This document shows positions 23,101-33,780 of a DNA stretch of 64,000 nt, piece after piece; positions within the stretch are counted from its first letter, which is position 1; every line of letters starts with the position of its first letter. A model generated the notes under the pieces. That model had not been told where the DNA came from. It was given only the letters and a program-made list of their open reading frames with translations, and made no database searches. The translations under genes and the position numbers were made by a program. This stretch comes from Lumnitzera littorea (Eukaryota; Streptophyta; Magnoliopsida; Myrtales; Combretaceae). Location of the stretch: NCBI GenBank assembly GCA_024138015.1, contig JAMXBB010000007.1, positions 84,788,984 to 84,852,983 on the forward strand, given 5' to 3'.

Positions 23101-23610
23101 ACTGTCTGTTTGTCGTGATATTAATCTATTCACCTTTTCTCAGTGCTAATTTTCTTCCTGATTGGTTACACGCAGGGTGGTTCAAGAATAACTGCAAGTT
23201 CTGTTGACCATCAATTACATAATCTACCAAAAATTCCTCCTACTTCCACAACTAAATCAACTTTGCCATCAATTTCAATAGACAAGCCTGAGTCAAGCCT
23301 TATATTTTCTTCCGAACGTAGCTCTGGGTTTACCTTCCCTGTTTCAACTTTGCAGGGAATGTTTCCTGAGCCACCGACACCATCCATCATGCCTCCGTTA
23401 GTGAATAGCCTTCCTCAGCCAAATAAGGAATCAGAAATTCCTTCATATAATTTTGGGTCAAAGCGATCTTCACCTGCCATTGTTTTCTCTTTCCCTTCAA
23501 CGAGCAATGCAGCAATTCCGGGTGAGGCTTCAGACTTGAAATTCGCATTCGGGTCTGACCAAAAGCGGATTTCCTTTAGTTCCATAGGGAAAGACACCAT
23601 TTGCTGCTAA
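6254..23610 (+). CDS. NUP1: NUP1/NUP136-like nuclear pore protein (8 exons)
   Basis: Joined exons 6254-6542, 17860-17921, 18725-18891, 19316-19529, 20173-20472, 20591-20677, 21201-21881 and 23176-23610 keep one frame and give about 744 residues. All introns are GT-AG and phases match at every junction. Family blocks: basic KIRKPPLNRNR and WLSKLVDPAYRLI in exon 1; IEQ..NQKMFSRDEINHLLEILN (about residues 161-183); AYMGKR (about 259-264); RGR and ARTPYSR (about 320-335); YGSVGPIR (about 384-391); KILEHLDR (about 471-478). NUP1/NUP136 proteins are plant nuclear-basket nucleoporins, analogous to Nup153, with roles in mRNA export and nuclear shape. The N-terminal block could be a membrane-binding amphipathic helix (inference). 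FG motifs are few (PIFGQ, NFGSK, FAFGSD), so this is either a short family member, like the roughly 760-residue Arabidopsis nucleoporin-like paralog, or a protein that has lost its FG tail. No internal stop or frameshift is seen. Confidence 0.85.
6545..6586. repeat. CT and AT microsatellite at the exon 1 donor
   Basis: A CT run (about 6547-6567) followed by an AT run (about 6569-6586) begins three to four bases into intron 1. The - strand frame across it is translated microsatellite. Confidence 0.9.
6785..6870 (+). mobile_element. possible tRNA-derived SINE fragment
   Basis: GGGTTCGAGTCACC (about 6831-6844) fits the RNA polymerase III B box. It is followed by AAGGATAGGTGGGGAAAACC, a tail style seen in plant SINEs. 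The upstream A box is degraded and no target duplication was found. Confidence 0.35.
7561..7660 (+). mobile_element. possible tRNA-derived SINE fragment
   Basis: TGGCATAGTGGTTAAGACC (about 7562-7580) fits an A box and GGTTCTATGATTCCC (about 7640-7654) a weak B box, in the right order and about 75 bases apart. No cloverleaf can be drawn, so this is not a functional tRNA. Confidence 0.35.
8264..8819 (+). repeat. 5' LTR of Reina-like element
   Basis: TGTCGAGTACAGATAAA... to ...GTGCTTCA, followed by the primer-binding site. Matches the 3' LTR along its length (for example GGCCACTTCATATAGGCCT and AGAAAATAGCATRYRTAGC) with many mismatches, so the insertion is old. A TATA-like CATATAAATAC lies near 8621. 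Confidence 0.8.
8822..8833 (+). promoter_or_regulatory. primer-binding site, initiator-Met tRNA type
   Basis: TGGAATCAGAGC differs by one base from TGGTATCAGAGC, the common plant retroelement site complementary to initiator methionine tRNA. It lies just after the CA end of the 5' LTR. Confidence 0.75.
9814..10103 (+). repeat. 145-bp tandem duplication inside the Reina-like gag-protease region
   Basis: GTATCCCAA..CATG.TTGTGATTGAGGATGAA starts at 9814 and again at 9959. The copies stay collinear through GAGGATTTATCCAAG and TGCTCAATTAATGG. A period of 145 is not a multiple of three, so the duplication itself shifts the frame. Confidence 0.8.
13301..13797 (+). repeat. 3' LTR of Reina-like element
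   Basis: Begins TGTCATGTAAAGATAAAG right after a purine-rich GAGAAGAAGA tract and ends near ACATTCA. Aligned by eye with the 5' LTR; the 3' end is approximate. Confidence 0.75.
13941..13970. repeat. AT microsatellite
   Basis: AT dinucleotide run with one interruption, in intron 1. Confidence 0.9.
14079..14121. repeat. AT microsatellite
   Basis: AT dinucleotide run about 40 bases long. A 135-residue frame crossing it is not believed to be a gene. Confidence 0.9.
16600..16611 (-). promoter_or_regulatory. copia primer-binding site on -
   Basis: On - it reads TGGTAACAGAGC, one base from the initiator-Met tRNA site. It directly abuts the LTR end. Confidence 0.75.
16612..16880 (-). repeat. 5' LTR of the antisense copia remnant
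   Basis: Read on -, starts TGTGATGTACACGTC and ends TTTTTTCTACA at the PBS, about 269 bp. The start is placed by its TG and family-like opening. No partner LTR exists in the window to confirm it. Confidence 0.55.
17860..17921 (+). CDS. NUP1: NUP1-like exon 2
   Basis: A 62-base exon after acceptor GATGATAG. Its first two bases complete codon 97 (Asp) begun in exon 1. It encodes the acidic stretch DKLENEFEQDDMGSDPG and ends at GAT|GTAAGC in phase 0. Assignment rests on phase fit, good splice sites and acidic composition, since this segment is poorly conserved in the family. Confidence 0.75.
18725..18891 (+). CDS. NUP1: NUP1-like exon 3
   Basis: Starts after TATGCAG in phase 0 and ends at TCAAG|GTAATT in phase 2. 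It carries the first half of a conserved block (LTEIEQFINQKMFS). The block continues in exon 4 exactly as expected for the family, which confirms the junction. Confidence 0.85.
19316..19529 (+). CDS. NUP1: NUP1-like exon 4
   Basis: Acceptor CATTTTAG. The first base completes Arg173, then DEINHLLEILNSRATDIP finishes the conserved block. The remainder is lysine/serine-rich and probably disordered. The donor is AAT|GTAAGT in phase 0. Confidence 0.85.
20173..20472 (+). CDS. NUP1: NUP1-like exon 5
   Basis: Exactly 100 codons between TTATGCAG and AAG|GTATGA. Contains the diagnostic ASPIEIARAYMGKRISEI and RGR..RSLARTPYSR blocks, the strongest evidence for the family call. Confidence 0.9.
20591..20677 (+). 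CDS. NUP1: NUP1-like exon 6
   Basis: Twenty-nine codons after acceptor CTATCATCAG, ending TTTGGGCAG|GTACCA. The end reads STPFQHSRTPIFGQ and includes one FG dipeptide. Phase 0 on both sides fits its neighbours. It is short and low in conservation, so the exact 5' edge is less certain than for exon 5. Confidence 0.75.
20921..21055 (+). repeat. 69-bp tandem duplication in intron 6
   Basis: TTGTCCTTGATTCCAAACAT occurs twice, 69 bases apart, inside two nearly identical units that begin GTATATT(T)GCTTTGAYAAAG and end CARTATATATTG. Few differences, so it is a recent duplication. Confidence 0.9.
21201..21881 (+). CDS. NUP1: NUP1-like exon 7
   Basis: The largest exon at 227 codons. It begins QSSRRVYDGEYGSVGPIR and includes SSQIARKILEHLDRNV, both family blocks. 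The acceptor is a tandem TAGCAG, so an alternative start at 21198 adds one glutamine without changing frame. The donor is AAATAAG|GTAATT in phase 0. The end of the exon is Ser/Thr/Pro-rich and probably disordered. Confidence 0.85.
22869..22911 (-). repeat. 17-C homopolymer and G-rich complement in intron 7
   Basis: An uninterrupted run of 17 C (22876-22892) sits between CCCC-AA and CTCCCCAACCCTCCCC. On - it reads as several G tracts and could form a G-quadruplex, with an i-motif on +. It is preceded by a short CT repeat. Confidence 0.85.
23176..23610 (+). CDS. NUP1: NUP1-like exon 8 and stop
   Basis: 144 codons plus TAA after acceptor TTACACGCAG. Ser/Pro-rich, with NFGSK and FAFGSDQKR and the ending FSSIGKDTICC. 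It lacks the long FG-repeat array of full-length NUP1/NUP136. No downstream exon with FG repeats is visible up to 26034. No clear AATAAA signal follows, so the transcript end is unknown. Confidence 0.8.
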   Translation, partial: GGSRITASSVDHQLHNLPKIPPTSTTKSTLPSISIDKPESSLIFSSERSSGFTFPVSTLQGMFPEPPTPSIMPPLVNSLPQPNKESEIPSYNFGSKRSSPAIVFSFPSTSNAAIPGEASDLKFAFGSDQKRISFSSIGKDTICC

Positions 23611-26034
23611 TTGCAAATTTCCATTATTGTGATTTAGTGCCATGCTTGTCTTTACAGTTTGCTATAAAGTTGACAGAAAATTTTATTCATTGAGATAACT
23701 ATTGTCATGCTGGGATTCTGATGCATATTGGACATCCAACGTTAAATTGTTTATAACATTATTGAGGTTTATTATGAGCGCCACATGCCGATATTCAACT
23801 TCTGAACAATCCTTCGGCCTTTGGAGCTTGCTTAAAATGTTTTTCATTGTTAGTTTAAAATGTGCTTCGCAGTCTTTATTTACCAGCTAGAAGGACACAT
23901 GATGGGAGAAGGATTTGGGAGAGCCCAAAAAAAAAAAAAAATCAGGTGTTTTTGTTCCCCAAGAACTGATTTCTTAATGTTTAATAGGTTTAGTAGCCAC
24001 TGCTAGTTAGTATTACTATTGTGATATGCACTGGTTATTGCAAGTAGTAGAATGTGGTGGGGAATTAAATGGAAATTCTTTACCGATATATACTTTTCAG
24101 TTTAGGGTCTTTGGATGGCAGAATGTTCGATTCATTATGCCGAGCAAAAAATACAATGCATTTTGTGAAATGCTCCTTCCTTAGCAAGATCATGACAAGT
24201 TCATTCCTTAATTTTGTGAAAATTCCATGGACTGCCTACATATTTCGTTGACAACTACCACAGCCAAGACCCACAACCACAACTATTGGAACACGAAGGC
24301 TGACCTAGCCAATTGCTCCCCCTCCTCTTTGCACCCGAGTAGCAATGGCGAGCCCAACCTCAACCTTGGTTGCCTGTGATACCCTGTTTGCATTTTGCCA
24401 ATACTATGCCCATAGCTATTATCTCTAGTTTCTCTATGGTGGTCAGGTGGTGTCTGGTGTCTCTACTCTTGTCCCTTTAGCAGTGTTTGTGCAATAGATG
24501 CACATCTACAAGGAAGGGTGTGGTGAGGAGACGTCGAGAATGAGATAACACTGATTTGTAGGGTGCGAGTGTGAGGGTTGATGGTGATGGTGGCTTGTGT
24601 AGCTGGTAGATGAGAAGAGAGGCACGTTCTGGACTTGTTTTATTATATATACCAATCGATTGTCCTGTGGAACAGGGGAGAACTCAATGGAATACTTGTT
24701 CCAGTGAGATCTCAAATCCTATTACCGTCGACCATATGCAATGTTAATCTGTTTCGAAAGCATGATTTCACTTTAAAAGAGAGAGAGAGAGAAAAAAAAA
24801 AAAGCAAGAAAGAAAGAAGAAAACTGACGTGTTTTATGGAACCTTTTCATTTGTTTTAAAATATTAATCGCGTTTACATGCGGCCTCTTCTGTATCTCCA
24901 CTCGACTTACACTGTCCACGGTTGATTTCAAGCCGGCTTGGGAGCATAACGTTGAACTAGACCTCGGTTTCGGTCTTTTTTTTTTTTTTTTTTAAATGAA
25001 AAATAGAAGCACGGATTGGAGATTCATAGAAGCACGGATTATCTCCACCTATTCTCCAATAAAAGAAAAGAAAAGCAAAGAGGGGTGCTGAAATCAAGCA
25101 TCAGAACGGTTATCCTTTTTATTTTTATATTTAAATTTCTCTATTGCTTAGAAAGAAAGAAACAAATACAGATGGCTGTCATTTTCTTTCACTATGTTCA
25201 ACATTAACCAAATAAGATAAAAGGAATCTCTTTTTAGTTGCATGTAGCATTGCACTGCTGATAACAAAGAAACTGCCCGACGTATTAACCTTTCTCTGTA
25301 CAACAGCACAAGAACATTGTATACCACATGGAGAGACAGAGAAGAGCATAACATGTGACACAAGTTGGGCTACATCCACAACTCGTTACATAGGCTTGTG
25401 TCTTACAGCAAAACGTTAGGAATCGACATTGTTGTGTAGAAAACCCAAAATATATGAGGCAATAAGACGTTCTTAAGTATTGACAAAGCACATGGCCTGT
25501 TTTACTACAAATGTTATTATGGATGTTGTTGCGGCAGATCCGTGCACCTTTTTGCATAACCACCATTGCCGTGGTAGCAAAAACTACTACTACTACTACT
25601 TACGGTTCTCCATTAATGCATGTAGTCCAATGTAATGCGTTTTTTTATTAATTGAAAATTAAGAAAAGTAAACTTTAAAAATGAAATTGATGAGACATCT
25701 TTAAAATTTGACAAAAGGTGCAAGAATAAATCTAGAAAGATTTGTTTTGTAAAAACCATCTATAACTCTAAATAGAAATCCAAACGTATGATATTTTAAG
25801 AAAAAGGACAACATTAAGATAGCACCACAATCCAATTTAAGGCAAATGACCCTATCTCTATCATTATAACCGCACATCCTATATAATTGTCCTACCACTA
25901 TGGCCGGGAGTTAGATAAACGTAAGTAGCCATTAAGTAACAAAAAAATAAGTTCTACTAAAAAGTGAATGTATTTTTTTACATTTTTTTTGTAGCATTGT
26001 ATATTTTATGATGATATTTAGAAAGTATACCAGG
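23611..26034. other. downstream intergenic DNA
   Basis: Contains the presumed 3' UTR of the NUP1-like gene, A-rich and T-rich runs (about 23928, 24970), GA repeats (about 24776-24795) and an ACT repeat (about 25585-25602). Frames at 24069-24251 and 25148-25566 show no family resemblance. No gene is supported. Confidence 0.6.
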
Positions 26035-26502
26035 TGCTCAACATATAACCTAAAGATGTTGATGCCATGGTTGCTCTATCAATCCTCTTTCTTTCTCTCT
26101 TTATTAAATGTCGCCTAATAGCTTATAAAATAGCCTAGATGCCTAGCTACCCTAATTATGGCGGTTGCTTATGTTAATGTGACAAGCACCTTTCCTTAGA
26201 GTCACTGATCGATAGAAAGTAGAAAGGTGATTTCCCTTCTCATATTCTACATGTCTTCCTGCATTAACCATGTACGAGCTAATCTTCGTCTATCATGTAT
26301 CCTAAGTAGGTAAGATTCATACCATATAAATAGGACATGAAGTTACAGTTATAAGGATCGAATCTTGAGCTCTTTCCCTTCTTGCTAACTTTAGCATCGA
26401 AGGATCCTCAATGGCTTCGTCATGAGGGGCTTCTTTGTAATTCCACTACGGTATGTGACTATTGGACCGCTAATCAATCGCTTATTAGTGATCATAGCAT
26501 CA
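26035..26502 (+). repeat. 5' LTR of Tat-like element, 5'-truncated
   Basis: Matches 38545-39012: GGTGCTCAACATA..., GATGTTGATGCCAT, CAATCTTCGTCTATCA, a TATA-like CATATAAATAGG (about 26322) and CTTGCTAACTTTAGCATCGA. It lacks the roughly 424 bp present at the start of the 3' LTR. It ends AGCATCA just before the PBS. Confidence 0.8.
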
Positions 26503-26505
26503 CCA

Positions 26506-26518
26506 TTTGGTGCCCACC
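26506..26518 (+). promoter_or_regulatory. primer-binding site of the Tat-like element
   Basis: TTTGGTGCCCACC lies three bases after the LTR end. It resembles the TTTGGCGCCCACC form found in Tat-group elements, with one C changed to T. The matching tRNA is not assigned here. Confidence 0.6.
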
Positions 26519-27089
26519 ATTTCTGTAAACTCAGCAACCATGGTTTGGAGTAAAAACACAAATCCTCAAACATCTTACCAGGCAATGGTGGTCAATCACC
26601 AACACCACTACTGCAAATGATTGCACAACCTTCAGAGTCCGACCAACTTAAGGAAATGTTTCATTAGATAATACAAGCAAATTAGAAAACCTTTGAGAAA
26701 AACATGGCCTTATGAAAAGAAGTTACAGCTTTGCAAAAGGCTTAAGGCAAGGTCTACTACGAGGACCCCTCCATCAAGTTGTCTAGTGGGCCGAGCAGAT
26801 AGAGTAGGTGTTTTCCAACGCCTTTTGAGAACCTTGTATGCCTATATGAGTGTGTTCATCTTAATGGTTGTATTGTTGCAAATGTTTGTGATTTGTTGAA
26901 CATTAATCATGGTAAGGGACACATGTTGAGTGACTAGTTGAAACTAATAAGGTGCAGAGGGAATTCTCATCAATAAAATCCTAAAAGCCACTTAAGGAGA
27001 TGAATGCATAAGAGTTAGATGAGCATATTCGATGTGCTTTTAGCATATATGAGTAGAAATGAGCTGAATCCTTAGCTTGATTATCAAGA

Positions 27090-27965
27090 TAGGGTACAAG
27101 CAGGAGCCCCTTTATGCTTATCATCCTCAATAAGACCCTTCCACAAGGTATCTAGCTCCTATATCTAACCACTTATGATGGCTCAGGCAACCAACGACCA
27201 TTTAGTGCATTTCTACACCATGATTAGCTTATATAACTTCTCTAACACCATAATGTGTAAGGCATTCCTAAGCATATTGATGAAGGCAGTATTGTTATGG
27301 TTCAATCAATTGTAAAATAGCTCGATCAACTCCTTTGATGAGCTTATGATTAAGCTCTAATAGCACTTTTTTAGCAGTAAGATGCCATGCAGAGACTCCT
27401 TAACTCATTACAATGTTAAGCAAAGGCAAAATGAGATGCTTAGGGCCTTCCTGGAGTGCTTCAATCGAGCTAAACTCCAAGTGTCAAGGCTTGATAAGGG
27501 TTGCCTTCTAAACCATCATCAATTGGCTGGACCCTAATAACAAGTTCTTTGTAGCCATTGCCCTCAACCATCTAGATATTCTCCATAAGTTCATGTGGAT
27601 GGTAAAGAAGTATGTTACCTAGGAGGATGCCCTTCAAGTAAGGCTGTAAAGCAATAGCAACCATAGAATTTCCCTGGTGAAGGATTGCTTCGGTTCCTAA
27701 GAAAATAGGCCATCCTCCTCCAAGGAACATCGAAAGAGGCAAAAACAAAAGTTTGTAGACTACACTAGCTATACACCATTGAATTGTCATCTCAGCGAAG
27801 TGTTATATGAAGTTAGGAGGTAGCTCTTAGACCTACTCAAGTCTATAAGACCCCTAAAAGCCGTAGGATTGGGTAAGTATCACAATATGCATGGGCACAA
27901 TACCAATGAGTGTCATCACCTTAGGAATGCCATTGATGACCTTGTACATAAAGGTTACATTGACC
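27090..27965 (+). pseudogene. Tat-like gag remnant
   Basis: Readable pieces in shifting frames include LTHYNVKQRQNEMLRAFLE and FNRAKLQV, typical of the gag structural domain, then YHNMHGHNTNECHHLRNAI (about 27873-27929), the Cys/His region near the gag-protease boundary. Multiple TAG/TAA stops. Not a functional gene. Confidence 0.75.
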
Positions 27966-28224
27966 ACTAAATTGTTGACAAGAAAAACCAAGTTCAGCAA
28001 CCATCTTAATGCCACCGAATTGACAAAGAGTAACAACAATAGTAATAATAGCATAACCTCGATGACTAACAACATTGGGGTAGGAGAGGATAGGTCCAAA
28101 CCATTACTAGAGGACCAAGGCTAGGGGGCATCGCCTCCCCTTTTGAGATACAACATGTGGTTCTATTTGTTTGAGCAAAGAAGCTAAGGATTGACACCAC
28201 AATCTCCTTCTTGTTAGAGGATAA

Positions 28225-31200
28225 AGAAAGAATAGAGTACACACATATTGATCCCTTGGTGATCAATGCCAAGATATGCTACTTCGATGTCCTAAAGATG
28301 TTCATTGACAATGGTAGCTTAGCAAACATCTTGTTCTACCATGCTTACGAGTAGATGAAGGATCAATTGTAGGAGCCCCTATGACTTTACAAATAGAGTT
28401 TGGTTAGCTTTAGAGGTAAGTCTATGTAAGCTAAGGGTCTTATTACACTCCTTGTTTGGCTAAGTGATGATGAACACATTGCCTCATAGTTGATAGACTT
28501 TGTCGTTGTTAACCATTGGTATGCACATCAATCAGTGATGCCTGAAGGTGAAGTTTCCAATGCCTATGGGAGTCGATGTAGCCCGAGGTAACTAGAAGCT
28601 TTCTAGATCACTTTACCTAAAGGACATTGCTTACAATCAAGTCATGTACATCAAGTCAGGGTTAGGGGAAATGCGTTGCTTATGGAAAGAGCTTACGAAG
28701 AAGACTAAAGTTATATAGTTCGAGAGCAACCTTGAACAGACAAAGCTGACAAGGATGTTGTTGTTAACTAAGTATAGGGATTAGCTTGTCACTTTCCTTT
28801 GGTCTAATGCTGATGTTTTTGCATCCTTTGAAGGAGATGCCTAGCATCATTGATATAATCGAGGCGACATGCCACCTTTGAGTAAACCCCATTATGTGGC
28901 TTATCAAACCAAAGAGAAGACATTTTGTATAGGAGAGATAGGTTACTATTGAGCAGGAGGTGCAAAAGCTACTCCAAGTTGGACTAATGAGGGAGGAGCA
29001 TATTCGACCTCTAGCAAATACAATGCTAGTCAAGAAGTCCAATAAGAAGTCCTACATGTGTGTAAACTATACCGACCTGAACAAAGCCTACTTTCCTCTC
29101 CTTAGGATTGACTAACTCATTGATTTGACATCAGGCCATACAATGGTTCGCTTCATGGATACCTATTAGCTTATAATCAAATACATATGGCCTTGAGGAT
29201 TAAGTGCACACATCATTCATCATTGATTTTAGTACATACTGTTATATGGTCATACCCTTTGACCTCAAGAACACTAGGGTAACATATTAGAGATTGGTGA
29301 CAACGATCTTTAAGCCATAGCTTAGATGAAATTTCAAGGTTTACATCGAAGACATGATTATCCAAAGGAGGGTAAAAGTTGACCATTTCGAGGACTTGTA
29401 TGAGACATTCAACATTCTCCACAAATATTAAATGAAGCTCAACCCTAAAAGTGTGTCTTTAGGATAGGCTTAAAAAAGTTCCTCAGGTTCATGGTCACAG
29501 AGCACAGCATTGAAACCAATCTAGATAAGATATAAGTTGTTTGCAACATCAAGGCCCCCCAAACTATCAAGGAAGATCAATAGATTATCGGTAGAGTTAC
29601 TATGCTTAATTGCTTTATGTCCTAAAATACTGACAAGTGTTTTGAGTTCTTCAAGCTATTGAAGAAACCATTGGAGTTTAATTGGACCAAAGAGTGTTAG
29701 GTTACTTTTGGTAAGCTCAAGTAGTTCTTGGAGAGCCTACCTATCCTTTGTAAGCCAGTCCTTAAGGAAGAACTTTATCTATACCTAGTAGTCAGTGATT
29801 GAGTACTATCTTTTGTGCTCATTCAAGTAGATGGATGAGAGCATGAGTTAGTCTACTACATCAGCCATATACTATAAGGCCCAGAGACTAAGTACATATG
29901 GGTAAAGAAATTTGCTCTAACTATAGTGATTGTTATGAGGAAGTCGAGGCTGTATTTCTAAGCCTACCCCATTGTCATCTTCACTGACTAGCTACTATAG
30001 ACCATTTTTTAGAAGGCTGAAGCCTTAGGCCATATAGTCAAGTATTCACTGGAGCTTAGTACTATTGGAGTCCAATTCTACCCGAGGTAGGCATTAAGGC
30101 ACAAGCCTTTGTAGACTTTGTTGTTGAGTACACCCAAGAGGAGGAAGTATTGATTGAGATTGACATACCAGTGTGGACTCTCTATACTGATGGATCCTCC
30201 ACTTAGGCTGGAGGTAAGGGGAGGGAGGGGGAAGGAGTGGAGTAGGCATAGTTTTGCAAGGGCCTTTTGGTGCTAAGGTCTTATATGCGCGCAAGTTCAA
30301 ATTCCTACTAAGCAACAACGAGGCTAAGTATGAAGTACTCATTGTCATCCTTAAGATCACCAAAGACGTCAGCTTAAGAAGGTGGAGATCTACTTGGATT
30401 CCATGCTTGTAGTACAAGTCAAAGAGAGTATAAGGCAAAGGGAGAGGCTATGAGAAAATATCTTTGAGTTGTACAGGACTTTACCTCAGGATTCACTTTG
30501 TAGGATATCATCGAAATTCTTTGAGTGGGGAACTTAAAGGTGGATAAACTGTCAAAGCTTGCATTTACAACCGGCTTACTGTCCTATACTAATGACAAGT
30601 AGATCTTCCTATAGTACATTCTCAAGCATACAGTCGAGGCATAGTAGCATGGAGTATTAGAGATTTGAACCTCTTCTATCAAGCCTTCTTAGATAGATCT
30701 GGTTCTTGAATATCTTAAGATAGGGATGCTACCCAAGGATAGGGTAGAAGCTAAGAGGCATGCTTATAGCTCGACCAATTGCATAATCATTAATGATGTC
30801 CTTTACTACTACAAGAACAGCATACCACTTCTTCGATGTCTTAGACTTAAGGAGGGCATCTACGTCTTGAGGAGTTATAAGGAAGCGTCTATAGTAATCA
30901 CATTGAGGCCCATTCACTTTGGATCTATGCCTTTGACTACTATTAGCATGATGATGAAGGAAGACTTGAAGACTATGATACAGAGATGTCACAAGTGTTA
31001 AAAGTACGTACCCATCAGTTATGGCCTAAGCACTGAGCTCCATCCCATGACGAGCCCATGGTTATTTGCCTAGTAGGGACTCGACATCTTAGGACCATTT
31101 GTAAAGTGTCTGAAACGTATCTATTCATCCAAGTGGCTATGGACTACTTCACCAAGTGGGTCGAGGCTCAGGCAATTGTAAGCATGACAACTAGAGTAGT

Positions 31201-31720
31201 TGAAGATTTTTTCTTCACCAATATCCTCACTAGGTTTGAGGTTCCTTGTGTCCTTATCACGGACAATGGCAAGCAGTTTGATAGTGCCAAGTTTAGGGAG
31301 TTCTATGAGATGCACTATGTTAGACTGTACTACACCTCTTTGGCCTACCCTTAAACCAATGGCTAATCAAAGCCATCAATAAGATAGTCTTTAGTGGCCT
31401 TAAGAAGATAGTGGTGTGGACAGAGGGGAAGTGGGCTAATGAGCTCTAAATCATCCTTTAAGGTACGAAACAACTCATAAGATGTCCATTGGAGAATCTC
31501 CATTTCGCTTACCTTTGGCTCTAAAGCCATGCTACTTATTGAGTTGGAGCTCCTAATGAGTAAGGTCTAGAACTTTGATGCCAACACCAACCAAATAGCC
31601 TAGCAAGCAAGTCTCAACATCATTGACAAGGTATATGACGTTGCCAAAGCTTGGATAGTTACCTATCAATAGCGAGTGGTTAGATACTACAACAAAATCA
31701 CAAGGTCTTTTAGCCTAAAG
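28225..31720 (+). pseudogene. Tat-like pol remnant (PR, RT, RNase H, integrase)
   Basis: Protease: KMFIDNGSLANILFYHAY (about 28290-28345), where the catalytic D-[ST]-G has become D-N-G. Reverse transcriptase: YMCVNYTDLNKAYFPLLRI (about 29055-29110). RNase H: WTLYTDGSST (about 30176) and LLSNNEAKYEVLI (about 30305). Integrase: zinc-binding region ending MIQRCHKC (about 30980) and core MDYFTKWVEAQ ... LITDNGKQFDS (31139-31290). At 31352 and 31364 TAA stands where the family has Gln in a QTNGQ motif. The longest clean stretch is 31058-31354. Non-functional. Confidence 0.85.
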
Positions 31721-32088
31721 ACCTAGTATGCTATAAACTAAAGGCTATGAGCTTACAAGAAGGGCAACGTAAACTTACATCAAAATAAGAGGACCCCATG
31801 CGAGTAAAAGAGGATGTGGATAATGGTGCTTATAGACTAGAGACTCTCGATGAACAACCTATCCCAAGGACATGGAATGTCAATAACCTAAGGCCTTATT
31901 TCTTGTAAAGTTCTATGAAGAGTTCGACATACATGTAAATATTTATTAGATTAATGAAAGATGAGCTCTTACACCTATCTACTCTTCCCTCTTGATCTAC
32001 ACCAAACATTTGTCTATGATCAAATCATCATTGAGCTGGGTTACTTGCCGGTATTGACACCTAAGGGAAGAAAGGCTTTGGCACAATT

Positions 32089-33780
32089 GTATCCGTAGAC
32101 ATCTCATTTTTGTCATTTGTATTTTTAGGATTTACAATAATAAAGGAAAATGTCCTAATTTGAAAAAAGTACAAAAAAATTGAAAAAAATCAAGAAAAGA
32201 ACAGAAAAAAAAAACTAAAAAATGAAAAAAAAAATGATGAAGAAGGTAGAATTTTTTGAAAAACAAGGGTTGTTGGGTTTCTTTTCAAGGGTCTTTCAGT
32301 TTATATGGATCAAAAGGACAAATTTGGTAGTCAAATATGCATATGAGATTTGATAAGTCTCAAGCTATATCTGTGAGTGTTGGACTCTTCTAATATTCTA
32401 ATTGAAGTCCATGTTAATTATAATTGAATCATGAAATGTGGTCAATTTAAGCTTATTATGGCTTCAAACAGGTCTTTAATTGGATTTAAATTGATCAAAT
32501 TATGTAAAAATCAAATATGGAATTAACCGAATGAGCAACAAAATGAGACTTGAAAAACCACAAATTTAGACTCATTTCCTAAAAAATATTTCATATGCAT
32601 AAGTGACTTATTTATTGGGCATCTTTATTGGTTTGTAAGTTCAATTAGATGTTAGTTAATTTGGGCTTGAAATGGGTTTTCTTATTCAGCTTAATTTAAA
32701 AAAGGTTCTATTAAATTAAAAAGCCCAAATAAATAAGAAACAAGCTCAGCTTAATTGTTTATAACACATACATATAGGGTTGGTTTAATCCATGTAAGGT
32801 CAGCATGTACCTTTTATTTTTCTCCACATCACTCTGCCATGTTATCACCATGTCATTGCCATATCATCTTTTGGGACACTTCTATGCATGGTAGGAACAC
32901 TCTAGTGCATTTCCATACGCGGTGAGCATACTTTGGCATATTTCTATGCATGGTGGGTATACTCTAAGCATATTTTTTGCATAAACTACTATGTATTTAG
33001 CATCATATTGCATCTAAATTCATCCATTTACATGGATAAAATCAAATTCAAACATAGAAGAAAATCATTTCGTATAGTAAATCCATTTATTTCTTTTGAA
33101 CATTTTCCATTCCTAATTTGACATTAATAGCTATAAATAGGGGTTGCTTCCACTTCACTCTAGATCATCAACAATCACTCAAAAATCACTCCATAAAACC
33201 TCAATTTACAATTTCTATCTAATCTAAAAACCTCTTAACCAACATTGCTCATAACCACCATTGGAGCACTAAGAAACCACCTTGCTGCCATTGTTGTCCC
33301 TCTTTCCAAACTTGAGAATAACCTACTTGACTCGTATTTGTATTGTTCTTTATTTTATTTTGATAAGAAAATGGAGAAAAAGAACGCTTGATTTTTGCTT
33401 GATTCAAAACATTTGTAAGTTTGGTTCTCTCAAGCTAAAGTATTGTAAATCCTTACTTAGAGGATTCAAGGAAAGATTATAAGTGAAAGGGAATTGGTAA
33501 ATCTTCCCTTTCTATAGAGACCCTTCCACTACTAAAGAAGTCTTTTATTCATGGGTCTTGAATTAAATTGGATAGCCTGATGGCTAATCTAAGTAATGGT
33601 TGTAAGAAGCTACTTTATATACAAGCTCATAAGGTTCTTTTAAGTGCTAGGGTATTGAATAAAATAAATACTAAATTTAATGGAAAATTGACTTTTAGGG
33701 GCAATAGGTGCTGTGGGGTGAACACCTCTTGAGGACGAGTAGAGTCCACTAAGTATAAATAAAATAATAATAAGGTGATT
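32089..33780 (+). mobile_element. possible nested LTR fragment inside the Tat-like element
   Basis: Pol-like sequence stops near 31980, and the usual Tat 3' region appears to resume near 34510. Between them is AT-rich DNA starting TGTATCCGTAGACATCTC, with a promoter-like CTATAAATAGGGG (33133-33145) and a GAACACCTCTTGAGGACGAG block (about 33720). Layout and composition suggest an inserted LTR. No target duplication was identified and the right edge is uncertain. Confidence 0.35.
32878..32975. repeat. short imperfect tandem repeat
   Basis: TTCTATGCATGGT-type units recur with variants (TTCTATGCATGGTAGG, TTCCATACGCGGTGAG, TTCTATGCATGGTGGG), each followed by CATACT or CACTCT. Confidence 0.6.

Noticed and set aside
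25148..25566. Overlapping short frames on -
   Set aside because: Three overlapping frames of similar length, none with family features, hydropathy pattern or start context that stands out.
31058..31354. 98-residue clean frame as a separate gene
   Set aside because: It is the integrase core of the Tat-like element and ends at a decayed Gln codon.
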